The notes: generated by a model not told the origin, from the sequence alone. 64,000 nt of DNA from Achromobacter xylosoxidans (GCF_014490035.1 NZ_CP061008.1:1612001-1676000); one strand, 5' to 3'; positions 34,627-43,963 are shown, counted from the first letter of the stretch. Translations and numbers: made by a program.

Positions 34627-35429
34627 CGATGGACGGCGCTTCGGCTTTTGTCCGGCGCGACGACGATGACGGCGTCGTCACGCTCACGCTAAACCATCCC
34701 GACACACTCAATCGCTTCTCTGATGGTTCGCAGTTCCTTGAATTGGCTGCGCACGTGCGCAGGGCCAATGCGGATCCGGCGGTTCGTGTCCTGCTCATCA
34801 CGGGAGCGGGGAAGGCGTTTTGCGCGGGCGGAGATCTGCGGCACATGGCGGAACGAGAGGGGTTTTCCGCCGGGGACGTTGCCCAGGTGCAAGCGCGCTA
34901 CCGCGAAACCGTGCACCAATTGCCAGCAGCGCTGGCCGAAGCGGATGTTCCGACCATTGCTGCAGTGAATGGCGCGGCCTACGGGGTGGGCTGCGATCTG
35001 GCGTGCTTTTGCGATATCCGGATCGCCGCAGAGAGCGCGCGCTTTTCGGTCAGTTTTGCCCGCCTTGGCATTGTGGCTGGCGATGGTGGAGCCTGGATGT
35101 TGCCGCGGCTCGTTGGCCGTTCCAAGGCCATGGAACTGGCTTTCACCGCGGAGTCCATCGATGCCCGGGAGGCGCTACGCATCGGTCTCGTGTCGGATGT
35201 GGCGCCGGACGATCGGCTGGGCCAGCGCGCCGCGCAATTGGCGCGGAAGATTGCGCGGCATCCTTCCGCGGCGTTGCGCATGCACAAACGCCTGCTGCGA
35301 GACGCCGAACAGCACACACTGGCAACTCATCTGGACGTGGTGGCCGCATTTCAAGCGATCGCACACGCATCTGAAGACCACCTGCGGGCGGTGCGCGACG
35401 CGGTTGGCGCCCTGGGGAAACCTCGTTAG
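34623..35429 (+). CDS. Enoyl-CoA hydratase/isomerase family protein (second)
   Basis: A 268-residue crotonase. Oxyanion-hole segments are AFCAGGDLRHMAE and VNGAAYGVGCDLACFCDIRIA. The active-site strand reads ARLGIVAGDGGAWMLPRLVG, where an Asp replaces the second hydratase Glu, as in isomerases of the PaaG kind. GTG at 34623 overlaps the previous stop; ATG at 34629 is an alternative start. It ends tail to tail with the first IclR gene, overlapping by 4 bases, so it is the last gene of the rightward operon. Confidence 0.85.
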   Translation: MTMDGASAFVRRDDDDGVVTLTLNHPDTLNRFSDGSQFLELAAHVRRANADPAVRVLLITGAGKAFCAGGDLRHMAEREGFSAGDVAQVQARYRETVHQLPAALAEADVPTIAAVNGAAYGVGCDLACFCDIRIAAESARFSVSFARLGIVAGDGGAWMLPRLVGRSKAMELAFTAESIDAREALRIGLVSDVAPDDRLGQRAAQLARKIARHPSAALRMHKRLLRDAEQHTLATHLDVVAAFQAIAHASEDHLRAVRDAVGALGKPR

Positions 35430-36211
35430 TCTTCGTCTTCGGCGGCTAGGGCGATACGCTCGGCGATGGCCAGCAGCGACGCTGCAACCTGGCCCCGCAA
35501 CACCGCTTCCGTGACATCCACACTCACGGCCATGGCGGCCAGGGCGAACTCCGAGCCCGCCTTTACCGGGGTGGCGATGGAGGCGGTGTGCGTGGCCACG
35601 GGCGCGGCCAGGTAACACCAGCCCGTTTTTTCCAGATCTCGGAACGCGGCGTAGACTTCGTCGAGCGGTCGCGACACGCCGGAGGGCGCGTCAGCCTCGA
35701 TCATGCGGAGTAATTCATCGCGTTGTTCCTTCGGTCGTCCCCATAGGTAGGCGCGGCCGGAGGCCGAGACGGCCATAGGAAAACGAGCGCCGCTAGTCAG
35801 GCCCAGCTGTACCCGGCCGGCGGGAACGCAGTGCTCGACTACCAGCATATGCAGCCGGTCGCGCGTGCTCAGCGTGACATGGACGCCGAAGCGCTGCGAC
35901 AGCTCGCGCATAAGCGGCCTGGCTGCCTGGCCAACCGCCAGACCCTTCTTGGCAGCTCGACCCAGCGCCAGGCAGGCAATATGGGGTTCGTAGCTGTCGC
36001 CTGTGGCCTGGAGAAAATGCTGGGCCTGCAACGTCTGGACGAGCTTTTCGGTCGTCGGGCGGGACAGCTCAAGTTTGCGAGCGATGTCTGCCAGCGTGAG
36101 TTTGCGGTGGCGCAGGTCGAACAGACGCAGCACCTCCAGGCCCCGACGCAGCGAATCCACCTGGGCGTCGTCGCGCGGCGTGCCCGGTGTCAATTGGCGA
36201 GTCCGTACCAT
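35426..36211 (-). CDS. IclR-family regulator (first)
   Basis: A 261-residue IclR protein. The N-terminal winged helix (about 15-80) has LRRGLEVLRLFDLRHRKLTLADIARKLELSRPTTEKLVQ, with helix-turn-helix at LADIARKLELSRPTTEKL. The effector domain has LVVEHCVPAGRVQLGL and SASGRAYLW. It starts only 2 bases after the second IclR gene ends, so both are on one transcript, facing the carboxylase operon from the opposite strand. Its effector is probably an acid or CoA ester of the pathway. Confidence 0.88.
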   Translation of the reverse strand: MVRTRQLTPGTPRDDAQVDSLRRGLEVLRLFDLRHRKLTLADIARKLELSRPTTEKLVQTLQAQHFLQATGDSYEPHIACLALGRAAKKGLAVGQAARPLMRELSQRFGVHVTLSTRDRLHMLVVEHCVPAGRVQLGLTSGARFPMAVSASGRAYLWGRPKEQRDELLRMIEADAPSGVSRPLDEVYAAFRDLEKTGWCYLAAPVATHTASIATPVKAGSEFALAAMAVSVDVTEAVLRGQVAASLLAIAERIALAAEDED

Positions 36212-36213
36212 TA

Positions 36214-37020
36214 TTATTCCGCCTGCATATTGCTGAGTTCGGCTTCAAGTCGGTTTTTGAGGGCGAGCAGGTCCGGGATAACTTCCTGCTTCAGCCGCGG
36301 CAACTCCAGGGAATTCGACGGTGCGGCGCAGCCCAGGGCATAGGTGTGTGGACCTTCTGGCGTGTCGACGACCACTGCGGCGCCGTTGGTGCCGGCCTCA
36401 AGGGTGCCGGCCGCGATGCAATAGCCGTCGCTCGCCATTTGAGAAATGGCGGTCGGCACTTCGCGGCTCAAGAGCTCCCAAGCTTGCGGGTCAGCCGTGC
36501 CAAGCTTTTCGAGGAATGCCGTGCGTTCGGCATCGCCCATTGCGCCGACCAGTGCCCTGCCCAGGGCCGAGCGGTCAATGCGAAGGCGCGAACCGGCGCG
36601 CACCCGCAAGGTGAAAATCATGTCTCGGCTATGAGCAACCTCGTTGCAGACCATGCTGCTGGCATCGGGTGAGGCGAGCACGACGGAGACCTGATGCTGG
36701 TCGGCGAACTGCTGCATCAGCGGCCTCGCTAGCATGACAAAGTCCCGGTGCGAGGCCGCGATGAACCCAAGCGCAAGCACGGCCGCGCCTAGGCGATAGG
36801 CGGCTCGCTGGGCCGAATATTGCAGGTATTCTGCTTCCAGCAGATTGGCCGTGAGGCGGGATACTGTCGGCTTGGGCAGGCCGGTGAGCGCCGCGATTTC
36901 GGAGTTGCTCAACCAGTCATTGTTCGGTTCGAACGCCGAGAGAACGGTCAACCCGCGCGACAGCACCCGGACTTGGCGAATGCCTGGCTTTTCGGAGTAC
37001 GAATCAGCGGATGTATTCAT
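36214..37020 (-). CDS. IclR-family regulator (second)
   Basis: A 268-residue IclR protein with winged helix about residues 15-75 (RGLTVLSAFEP, SEIAALTGLPKPTVSRLTANL) and an effector domain with SSMVCNEVAHSRDMIFTLRVRAGS and SALGRALVG. It lies first in the two-gene regulator transcript. A motif just upstream (37030-37043) is the same as two copies before the AtuA-like gene, which suggests this protein or its partner controls both transcripts. Confidence 0.88.
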   Translation of the reverse strand: MNTSADSYSEKPGIRQVRVLSRGLTVLSAFEPNNDWLSNSEIAALTGLPKPTVSRLTANLLEAEYLQYSAQRAAYRLGAAVLALGFIAASHRDFVMLARPLMQQFADQHQVSVVLASPDASSMVCNEVAHSRDMIFTLRVRAGSRLRIDRSALGRALVGAMGDAERTAFLEKLGTADPQAWELLSREVPTAISQMASDGYCIAAGTLEAGTNGAAVVVDTPEGPHTYALGCAAPSNSLELPRLKQEVIPDLLALKNRLEAELSNMQAE

Positions 37021-37029
37021 CGAGTCATC

Positions 37030-37043
37030 AAAATGAAATTAGA
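37030..37043 (+). promoter_or_regulatory. Third copy of AAAATGAAATTAGA, before the second IclR gene
   Basis: It lies 10-23 bases upstream of the IclR start at 37020. It differs from the repeat at 25570-25583 by one base in 14. Shared position before the regulator and the catabolic operon supports an operator role. Confidence 0.5.
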
Positions 37044-37099
37044 CTCGATTCTACAGGCAAGCCCCGTGATATGGGCTTGGTTTAACCGTCGAACGCTCC

Positions 37100-38224
37100 C
37101 TAAAAGACCTTCGGACGACGCTTTAGCCACCAGCCGTATTGTTCTGGCCAAGCCAGAAACTCTGGATCGGCCTGCAGAGCCAAGCGGGCGTGCAGGGGCC
37201 AATTCGGATTGAGAAGGGCCTCCCGCCCGACAGCCACCAAATCGGCCTTATCCCCAACCAGAATCGCCTCGGCCTGCTCCGGATCAACGATCAACCCCAC
37301 TGCGATCGTCCCGATGCCAGCCTCCTGCTTGACCGCCTGCGCAAAGGGAACCTGGAACCCCGGCCCGCGCTTGACGGCCTGCGGACCTTGTCCCGCCGTG
37401 GCAGGCGCCTGTATGCCACCGGATGAACAGTCGATCAGATCAACGCCCAGTGCTTTCAATTCGCGGGAAAACAAGATGCTGTCTGACAACTGCCACCCGC
37501 CCTCAATACCGTCGACGGCCGATATCCGCACAGATACCGGAATGTCGGAGGGCAGGGCGTCCCGGACGGCGGCCGCGACCTGAAGGGGAAAGCGCATCCG
37601 GTTCTCTAGCGACCCGCCATACTCGTCCTGCCGCTTGTTGGTGACGGGCGAAAGAAAGCTGTGCAGCAGGTAGCCATGCGCGGCGTGAATTTCGACAAAC
37701 CGGTATCCCGCGCTGACTGCGCGGACTGTCGCGTCGCGGAAGCTGGCGCCGATGCCAGCCAGTTCGCTGGCCTCAAGTTCGCGAGGCACGGGCCAGCCTT
37801 CCTGTACCGGCACGGAAGAGGGCGCCGTGGTCTCCCAGGCCTGATCTTCCGAAGACAGTGCCAACGGCCGATTGCCTTCCCAGGGCCTGCCCGTGCTTGC
37901 CTTGCGGCCGGCATGACCGATCTGAATCGACGGCACCACGCCGTGCGTGGTCATGATGCGTGCTAGTTCCGCAAGTCCTGGGATCTGCTCATCGCTCCAG
38001 ATTCCCAGGTCGCCAAGGGTTCCCCGGCCATCGCGGGTGACAGCCGCGACTTCAATCATTGCGCTGCCGGGTCCGCCCCGGGCCAGGCCGGCGGTATGGA
38101 ACCGGTGCCAGTCCTGGACCAGTCCGTCGATGGCGGAGTACTGGCTCATCGGAGAGATGAGTACGCGATTGGGCAACTCGACGCCGCGCAGTTTGAACGG
38201 GGTAAACAGTTTGGTGTCCCGCAT
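37100..38224 (-). CDS. Old yellow enzyme family NADH:flavin oxidoreductase
   Basis: A 374-residue TIM-barrel flavoenzyme of the YqjM/NamA class. It begins KLFTPFKLRGVELPNRVLISPMSQYSA, has IQIGHAGRKAS and FVEIHAAHGYLLHSFLSP (His pair for substrate oxygen), and the barrel end VGREALLNPNWP. It reduces activated C=C bonds of enones or enals, possibly a step on an unsaturated ring or terpenoid. The start at 38224 follows GAGGAA; an upstream ATG at 38254 is weaker. It reads leftward with Dabb, SDR and liv genes. Confidence 0.9.
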   Translation of the reverse strand: MRDTKLFTPFKLRGVELPNRVLISPMSQYSAIDGLVQDWHRFHTAGLARGGPGSAMIEVAAVTRDGRGTLGDLGIWSDEQIPGLAELARIMTTHGVVPSIQIGHAGRKASTGRPWEGNRPLALSSEDQAWETTAPSSVPVQEGWPVPRELEASELAGIGASFRDATVRAVSAGYRFVEIHAAHGYLLHSFLSPVTNKRQDEYGGSLENRMRFPLQVAAAVRDALPSDIPVSVRISAVDGIEGGWQLSDSILFSRELKALGVDLIDCSSGGIQAPATAGQGPQAVKRGPGFQVPFAQAVKQEAGIGTIAVGLIVDPEQAEAILVGDKADLVAVGREALLNPNWPLHARLALQADPEFLAWPEQYGWWLKRRPKVF

Positions 38225-38263
38225 GAGGTTCCTCGTTTCGGATCGTTGTGTCATGGCGGAGGA

Positions 38264-38554
38264 TCAGGCTTCGTAGTCCAGCACGATGAGCTGCCGGCTT
38301 AGTGCCGCGACTTTCTGCTTCAGCGGCACGTGGGCGGGAGCCTGCTGGTAGTGGTCGTGGGCGGCTGAGTCCACGAAGTCCGCCACGAATGCGTGGGTGT
38401 AGGAATGGGCGCGATCCGACGCATTGGTGGCAATGCGCAGGTCCAGGATACCCGGGATCTCTTTCTTGATCGTCTGGCACATGCCGACGATGTCTTCGTG
38501 GTCTTCTCTGGTGAGCGGGGCGTTGAAGCTGAGCATGACAATATGTCGAAACAT
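38264..38554 (-). CDS. Dabb-domain protein
   Basis: A 96-residue stress-responsive alpha/beta barrel (dimeric Dabb) protein. The start FRHIVMLSFN, the segment DLRIATNASDRAHSYTHAFVADFVD and AHDHYQQAPAHVPL are typical. Members include small cyclases and hydrolases on aromatic or polyketide-like substrates and many of unknown role. It lies between an SDR and an old yellow enzyme, so it may act on an intermediate of the same pathway. Confidence 0.85.
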   Translation of the reverse strand: MFRHIVMLSFNAPLTREDHEDIVGMCQTIKKEIPGILDLRIATNASDRAHSYTHAFVADFVDSAAHDHYQQAPAHVPLKQKVAALSRQLIVLDYEA

Positions 38555-38569
38555 GATGGCTCCGATCGA

Positions 38570-39331
38570 TCAGGAAATGGTCAACCCGCCGTCGACGGCG
38601 AGGATGTGGCCGGTCGTGGAGCGGGACTCGTCGGAAGCCAGATACAACGCGGCGTGGGCGATATCTTCGGGCTGCACCAGCCCAAAAAGCTGGCCGTCCA
38701 GCGATTTGCTGGTGACGCCATCGTCTTTCAGCAGCTTTAGCACGCGCTCTGTCGCCGTCGCTCCGGGAGCCACCGCATTCACGCGAATTCGGTACTGTGC
38801 ATATTCCACAGCCATCGACCGGGTCAGCGCGCTGACTGCGCCCTTGGCCGCCGTGTAGGCGTCCTTGCCGTGAGTGCCGATCAGGGCAAAGATGGATGTG
38901 CTGTTGATGACGGACCCGCCGTTCCCCGCGTCCATCATGGCCTGGATGCCGTAGCGGCATCCCAACCAGGTGCCAAACAGGTCGAGTTTCATCTTGGACC
39001 AGAACTCGTCCACCGGAGCGTCCGTCACGCGGCTGTCGCGCACGGTCGAGCCTCCGGCATTGTTGTACAGCACGTCAAATCGTCCGAACTCCGCCACGGT
39101 CCGTTTGACGGCCGCCTCCAGGCTTTCGGGTTCGGTGACGTCGGTGTGGATGAAGCGGGCAGGGCGGCCCGTCGATTTTTCGACGATGGCGGCGGTCTGC
39201 TCGCCCGCGGCGGTGTCACGCTCGGCGATAACGACCTGGGCGCCTTCCTGGGCGAATAGCAATGCGCTGGCACAGCCGATACCGGCGCCGCCGCCCGTGA
39301 TGAAGGCGACTTTTCCTTCGAGTCGATGCAT
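38570..39331 (-). CDS. Short-chain dehydrogenase/reductase (first)
   Basis: A 253-residue SDR. The cofactor motif is TGGGAGIG (about residues 12-19), NNAG follows, and the active site is Ser in INSTSIFA with Tyr and Lys in AYTAAKGA. The C terminus HILAVDGGLTIS is classical. It likely oxidises a hydroxyacyl or cyclic alcohol intermediate. The start at 39331 has a hydrophobic Rossmann strand directly after it; the frame is open further upstream without family support. Confidence 0.9.
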   Translation of the reverse strand: MHRLEGKVAFITGGGAGIGCASALLFAQEGAQVVIAERDTAAGEQTAAIVEKSTGRPARFIHTDVTEPESLEAAVKRTVAEFGRFDVLYNNAGGSTVRDSRVTDAPVDEFWSKMKLDLFGTWLGCRYGIQAMMDAGNGGSVINSTSIFALIGTHGKDAYTAAKGAVSALTRSMAVEYAQYRIRVNAVAPGATATERVLKLLKDDGVTSKSLDGQLFGLVQPEDIAHAALYLASDESRSTTGHILAVDGGLTIS

Positions 39332-39377
39332 AAATACCTCGCAAAAAACGGATAAGTGGATGAGGGATGCGTGGGGG

Positions 39378-40100
39378 TCAAATGCCCAGATAGGCTTTGC
39401 GCACCGATTCACTGCTGGCCAGCTCCGACGCCAGGCCTTGCAACTGAATCTCACCGCGCTCGAGGATGAAGGCGTGGGTCGCAATCTCCAGTGCCATCTC
39501 TGCGTTCTGTTCCACAAGCATCACATCCACGCCTTCCGCCGCGATGTCCTGGATGATCTGGGCGATGGTGTCGACGATGGCGGGCGCAAGCCCGATTGTG
39601 GGCTCGTCAAGCAGCAGTAGCCGCGGCTTGGCCATCAGGGCGCGGCCGACAGCAACCATCTGTTGCTGGCCGCCACTGAGACTACCCGCCGGTGACTTGA
39701 GCCTTGTCTTCAGAGCGGGAAAGCGTTCCAGCACGTCTGCCATTCCCTGCTGAATGGCATTCTTGCTTTTCTCGCGGTAGGCGCCCAGTTCCAGGTTTTC
39801 CCCTACCGTCATGGCTTTGAACAGGCGCCGGCCTTCGGGCACCAGGACGAGGCCCCTGGAGACGAGGGCATCGGGTGCCAGTCCGGTGATGTCTTCTCCA
39901 TAAAGGCGGACACGTCCGGAAGAGGGCGCGACCAGGCCGGTCAAGGCCTTCATGATGGTCGATTTTCCGGCGCCATTGGAACCGACGATGGTGGAGATGG
40001 ATCCCCGCTTCACCGTGAAGCTCGCCGCGCTCACCGCCGGCACGATGCCATACATCACCGACAGTCGCTCGACGTCGAGCACATTTTCGTTATTGTTCAT
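39378..40100 (-). CDS. livF: Branched-chain type ABC transporter ATPase LivF
   Basis: A 240-residue ATPase. Walker A GSNGAGKST (about residues 37-45), signature LSGGQQQMVAVGRAL, Walker B RLLLLDEPTIGLAP. It is the second ATPase of a Liv/HAAT importer and overlaps livG by 11 bases. The complete set (livK-like, H, M, G, F) reads leftward from 43890. Confidence 0.9.
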   Translation of the reverse strand: MNNNENVLDVERLSVMYGIVPAVSAASFTVKRGSISTIVGSNGAGKSTIMKALTGLVAPSSGRVRLYGEDITGLAPDALVSRGLVLVPEGRRLFKAMTVGENLELGAYREKSKNAIQQGMADVLERFPALKTRLKSPAGSLSGGQQQMVAVGRALMAKPRLLLLDEPTIGLAPAIVDTIAQIIQDIAAEGVDVMLVEQNAEMALEIATHAFILERGEIQLQGLASELASSESVRKAYLGI

Positions 40101-40824
40101 GCCGCTTCCCCAGATAGGCCGAAATCACGCGCGGATCCCGCTGGATCTCGGCCGGGGTACCGGTGGCTAGAAACACGCCATAGTCCAGCACCACGATGCG
40201 ATCGCAGATATCCATGACCGCCTTCATGTTGTGTTCCACAAGCAGCATCGAAACGCCGTACTCCTCGCGCATCCTGCGGAAGATCGCCAACACTGACGAT
40301 GCCTCGGTCTGGTTCAGACCGGTCAACGGTTCGTCCAGGCAGAGCAGGCTTGGCCGGGCGGCGAAAGCGATGGCGATGCTGACCAGGCGCTGCAGGCCGT
40401 GCGAAAGGTTCCCCGCAACTTCGCTCAGGACTTCCGACAGGCCCATAAGCGCCGCGGTTTCTCGTACGCGTGCGTCCCGTTCAGCTTTATGGCGCATCGT
40501 CGCGAACGTACCGACGACGATGTTGTCGTAGACGGTCATGTCGCGCAGCATGCTGTCGTGCTGGAACGTGCGGACCAGGCCCTGCCGGGAGATCCGGGCG
40601 GCGCTCTGGCCGGTGATGTCCTGGCCCATGAAGGTCAGCTTGCCGCCAGACGGCTTGTAGTAGCCGCTTACCACGTTGAACGTGGTGCTTTTGCCGGCGC
40701 CATTGGGGCCGATGAGTCCAAGGATTTCTCCTTTGCGGACTTCGAAGCTCAAATCCTTGATTGCCACCAGGCCGCCAAAGCGGCGGCTCAGGCCATCGAC
40801 TTTAAGTAGTACTTGGTTTTCCAT
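40090..40824 (-). CDS. livG: Branched-chain type ABC transporter ATPase LivG
   Basis: A 244-residue ATPase. Walker A is GPNGAGKST, the Q loop region RTFQHDSMLRDMTVYDN is typical of LivG, the signature is NLSHGLQRLVSIAIAF with His replacing the usual second Gly region, and Walker B is LLCLDEPLTGLNQTE. It overlaps livF and starts 7 bases after livM. Confidence 0.9.
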   Translation of the reverse strand: MENQVLLKVDGLSRRFGGLVAIKDLSFEVRKGEILGLIGPNGAGKSTTFNVVSGYYKPSGGKLTFMGQDITGQSAARISRQGLVRTFQHDSMLRDMTVYDNIVVGTFATMRHKAERDARVRETAALMGLSEVLSEVAGNLSHGLQRLVSIAIAFAARPSLLCLDEPLTGLNQTEASSVLAIFRRMREEYGVSMLLVEHNMKAVMDICDRIVVLDYGVFLATGTPAEIQRDPRVISAYLGKRHEQ

Positions 40825-40831
40825 GAAGACC

Positions 40832-41776
40832 TCAGGCGTGGGGCTTCGCCGCGGCAGTCAGCCCAGGCGCGCGCTTGTTGAGGTGGCGGCCCAGGCCGAT
40901 CAGGCCCCCCGGCATCAGCAGCACCGAGATCACGATGGCGGCTCCGTAGAAGATGTGCTCGTAGGGGCCGAAGCTCAGGGCGAACTGGCCGAGCAGCGTC
41001 AAAACGATGGCGCCGACGACCGCGCCCAGGATGTGGGATTCGCCGCCCACCTTCAGATAGGCCAGCGCGTATACCGCCAGCAGGAAGCCAAAATCCCCCG
41101 GACTGATGACGTTGTTCGAGTAAGCCAGTAGCGCACCGGCAATGCCGGCAACGAACGAAGAAACACCCAGGCACAGCACCTTGGTCAGATGCACGTTGAT
41201 GCCGACGGTCTCGACGATGGCGTCGTTATTGCGGATGGCCACAAGGACTTTGCCGAAATCGGATTTCTCGATGAACCAGAGCGCCCAGAGCAGTGCGAGC
41301 ACCACGGCGACGACCAGGGCGGGCAAGTAGCCGTCCAGGTAGGCCGGCGGAAAGATACCCACCATGCCGGAGCTCCCTCCGATGGCTTCGGTCTTGGTGT
41401 AGATCATGCGGATCACTTCGGTGAAAGCGAAGCCGATCAGCATGAAATAGGGGCCCTTGGCGCGCAGCGTGATGTAGCCGAACACAAGGCTGATCAGGCC
41501 GGCGAAGACTGCGCTTGCCACCAGCGTGAGCAGGAAGGGCCAGTTGAACGTGACGCTCCCGACACCCGCCATATAGGCGCCTAGGCCCACAAAGCCGGCG
41601 ACGGCAAAATTCAGTTCACCGATCAAGGTGACAAAGCGGAAGCTGGCGGTAATCAGCACGTTGACGGCCAGCCACAGGACCAGGCTGGCGGCCAGGCCGC
41701 CGCCCTGAAGCAGGCTGGCGGCGATCGCCACCAGGCCGACCGAGGCGATTGCAGGGGTGAGTAGCGATTTAGCCAT
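40832..41776 (-). CDS. livM: Branched-chain type ABC permease LivM
   Basis: A 314-residue permease with about nine or ten membrane segments. The family loop is GEKAPGLTAA-like at the end, and the signature region reads NFAVAGFVGLGAYMAG. The cytoplasmic EAA-like part is AIRNNDAIVETVGINVHLTKVL, of which AIRNNDA.ET.G is the diagnostic LivM pattern. The chosen ATG (41776) overlaps the livH end by 8 bases. Confidence 0.88.
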   Translation of the reverse strand: MAKSLLTPAIASVGLVAIAASLLQGGGLAASLVLWLAVNVLITASFRFVTLIGELNFAVAGFVGLGAYMAGVGSVTFNWPFLLTLVASAVFAGLISLVFGYITLRAKGPYFMLIGFAFTEVIRMIYTKTEAIGGSSGMVGIFPPAYLDGYLPALVVAVVLALLWALWFIEKSDFGKVLVAIRNNDAIVETVGINVHLTKVLCLGVSSFVAGIAGALLAYSNNVISPGDFGFLLAVYALAYLKVGGESHILGAVVGAIVLTLLGQFALSFGPYEHIFYGAAIVISVLLMPGGLIGLGRHLNKRAPGLTAAAKPHA

Positions 41777-42644
41777 TGCCGAGAATTCCCTCCGGACGAA
41801 CGAGAAGTACAAACATGGTCAGGACGAACATCGTGATCGTGGCCCAGGTGGGATCGAAGTAGTAGCCGCCCAGGCTTTCGATGACGGCGATCAGCAGGCT
41901 GCCCAGGATTGCGCCGGGTATGCTGCCCAGCCCGCCGATGACGATCGCGATGAAACCCCGGATGAGATAGTCGCTGCCGATGATCGGGCTGGAAACGGTC
42001 ACGGGCGATAGCAGTACTGCGGCGATCGCCGCGAGCGAGGTCGCGATGAAAAAGCCGGCCAGGGCGATCCGTCGGTACGGGATGCCCTGCAGCATCGCAG
42101 CCTCATGGTCTTCCGAGACCGCGCGCAGTGCCTTTCCCAGACGGCTTGACGCGATGGTCCAGCACATGAGAGCGGCCACCAGCAGTGCGCAGCAGGTGAT
42201 GATCAGGCGCTGGATGGTGATGTAGGCGCCCATGATGTTCACCGTTCCTTCGACCAGCGCGGGGAGCTTGTTGGGAACGCCGCCGAAGGATTCCAGGAAT
42301 ATGCCTTGCAGCAACAGCGAGAGGCCGACCGACACCACAAAGGAGCCGGTCATGTCGCGCTGGAACCGCTGGAGGGCGAACTTGTAGATCACCCCCCCCA
42401 GTAGCAGCGTCAAGGCGATCCCAAGCACTCCGCTCAGCGCATAGGACGCAAAAAGCGGCAACTGCTCGCTGATCAGGAACGGGACTGTCACTCCCATCAC
42501 CAGCAGCGGCAGCGTAAAGAACTCTCCGTGTGCGAAGTTGACGATTCGCATGACGCCGAAGATCAGCGTCAAGCCCAACGAGAACAGGATGTACGCCGCG
42601 GCGATCTGCATACTGTTCATGATTAATTGCATGTAAACGTCCAA
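41769..42644 (-). CDS. livH: Branched-chain type ABC permease LivH
   Basis: A 291-residue permease with about eight membrane segments. The diagnostic N-terminal segment is FGVMRIVNFAHGEF (about residues 29-42) and the EAA-like loop is KALRAVSEDHEAAMLQGIPYRR. The C terminus has GGLGSIPGAILGSLLI. An alternative start is the ATG 12 bases further in. It lies 37 bases after the substrate-binding protein gene. Confidence 0.88.
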   Translation of the reverse strand: MDVYMQLIMNSMQIAAAYILFSLGLTLIFGVMRIVNFAHGEFFTLPLLVMGVTVPFLISEQLPLFASYALSGVLGIALTLLLGGVIYKFALQRFQRDMTGSFVVSVGLSLLLQGIFLESFGGVPNKLPALVEGTVNIMGAYITIQRLIITCCALLVAALMCWTIASSRLGKALRAVSEDHEAAMLQGIPYRRIALAGFFIATSLAAIAAVLLSPVTVSSPIIGSDYLIRGFIAIVIGGLGSIPGAILGSLLIAVIESLGGYYFDPTWATITMFVLTMFVLLVRPEGILGNG

Positions 42645-42681
42645 CTTGTCTCCCCCGACTTATCGCCGTCCAGCGTTCTGA

Positions 42682-43890
42682 TTACTTGCCTTGCGCCAGG
42701 CGCTTTTGCAGCTCTTCCGGCACCACGCGCTCAACTTCCACGAGCTTTCCGTCTTGAATCTGCGTGATCATGACCGGGATGAGCATCTGCTGAGGCGAAC
42801 CGTAGGTCGCCTCGCCACCGAACGCCGTCTTGCCGTACGACGTGTCAAAGACGATCTTGGGCATGACCTTCAGAATCTCGGCAGGTTCGATGCTTTGCGC
42901 GGCTTCCATGCCCGCCTTGAGGGCGTACACAGAGTCGTAGGGTGCGAGCTGCAGCGGGTTGAGTGATTCCCCGACGGCCTTTTTCATGCCTTCGTTGAGC
43001 TCACGTTGCTTGCTGGTTGCCTGCTGTCCGGCGTAATCGCCCGAAAAGCCCATGTACACCCCGTTAGCTGCTTGACCGCCAATGTCCACGAGCTGCGCTG
43101 CCCCCGTGCCCACCGGCTGAACCTTGACACCGTCCCATCCGAGTACGGCCAGTTCGCGGAAGAGCACGCCTGCATCGGCCGGGGGAGCAACGCCCAGGTC
43201 AATGACGTCCGGCATCACCGCCGCGAGTTTTTGCGCAATGGGCTGGAATTGCGTGGTGCCGCGTTCGTACCAGTTGACTGACACCACCTTCACGCCAAGC
43301 TTTTCCCAAGCCTTCTGGGCGACCGGTTCGGTCTCCTTGCCGGTCGCGTCGTTGGGATTGAGCATGGCAACGGTCTTGATGGAGCCGTGTTTGGCCTTTA
43401 CGTAGGCATACAGGGGTTCCAGGATTTCGAACGGCGTGGTCGATTGGGTCAAGGTGTAGGGCTTGGTTGGTCCCTTGACGGTCTTGCCCCAGGCCGAGGT
43501 GAACAGAATGACCTGGTTCCGCTCGGTGAGCGACTGCAAAGCCAGAATCGGCGCGGTGCCGATGCTGCCGACCACGTAGCGGGATTTGTCGCGATTCACG
43601 ATGTTCTGCGCGACCTTGGTCCCTTCCGCGGCGTTGTATTTGTTGTCGTAGGCACGGACTTCAAATTTATAGGTGGTGCCGCCGATCTTCACGCCGCCGG
43701 CGTCATTGATTTCCTTGGCGGCCTGCTTGGCGGTCCATTCCTGTCCAAGCCCCCACGTTGCAGCGGCGCCTGACATCGGCGCAGATACGCCCAATATCAA
43801 GGTCTTGGTGTCCTGTCCGAATGCGGCGCCGGACGTGAGCGACGCCGTCGCCAAAGTCACAGCCGTAAGAACGCAGTTGAGGTTCTTCAT
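42682..43890 (-). CDS. ABC transporter substrate-binding protein (LivK type)
   Basis: A 402-residue periplasmic receptor with a signal peptide about 1-25 (ASLTSGAAFGQDT). Family segments are LILGVSAPMSGAAATWG, VAQNIVNRDKSRYVVGSIG and LGVAPPADAGVLFRELAVLGW. The type I fold is shared by receptors for branched amino acids, amides, aromatic acids and other carboxylates. Being first in a leftward liv set inside a catabolic cluster, it probably captures the pathway substrate rather than leucine. Confidence 0.88.
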   Translation of the reverse strand: MKNLNCVLTAVTLATASLTSGAAFGQDTKTLILGVSAPMSGAAATWGLGQEWTAKQAAKEINDAGGVKIGGTTYKFEVRAYDNKYNAAEGTKVAQNIVNRDKSRYVVGSIGTAPILALQSLTERNQVILFTSAWGKTVKGPTKPYTLTQSTTPFEILEPLYAYVKAKHGSIKTVAMLNPNDATGKETEPVAQKAWEKLGVKVVSVNWYERGTTQFQPIAQKLAAVMPDVIDLGVAPPADAGVLFRELAVLGWDGVKVQPVGTGAAQLVDIGGQAANGVYMGFSGDYAGQQATSKQRELNEGMKKAVGESLNPLQLAPYDSVYALKAGMEAAQSIEPAEILKVMPKIVFDTSYGKTAFGGEATYGSPQQMLIPVMITQIQDGKLVEVERVVPEELQKRLAQGK

Positions 43891-43963
43891 CTTGTCTTCT
43901 CCGTATTTATAGGTGTAGTGATTCCCGGCGCGTGCCGGCTTTTACCGGATTCCCGGTATGTCT

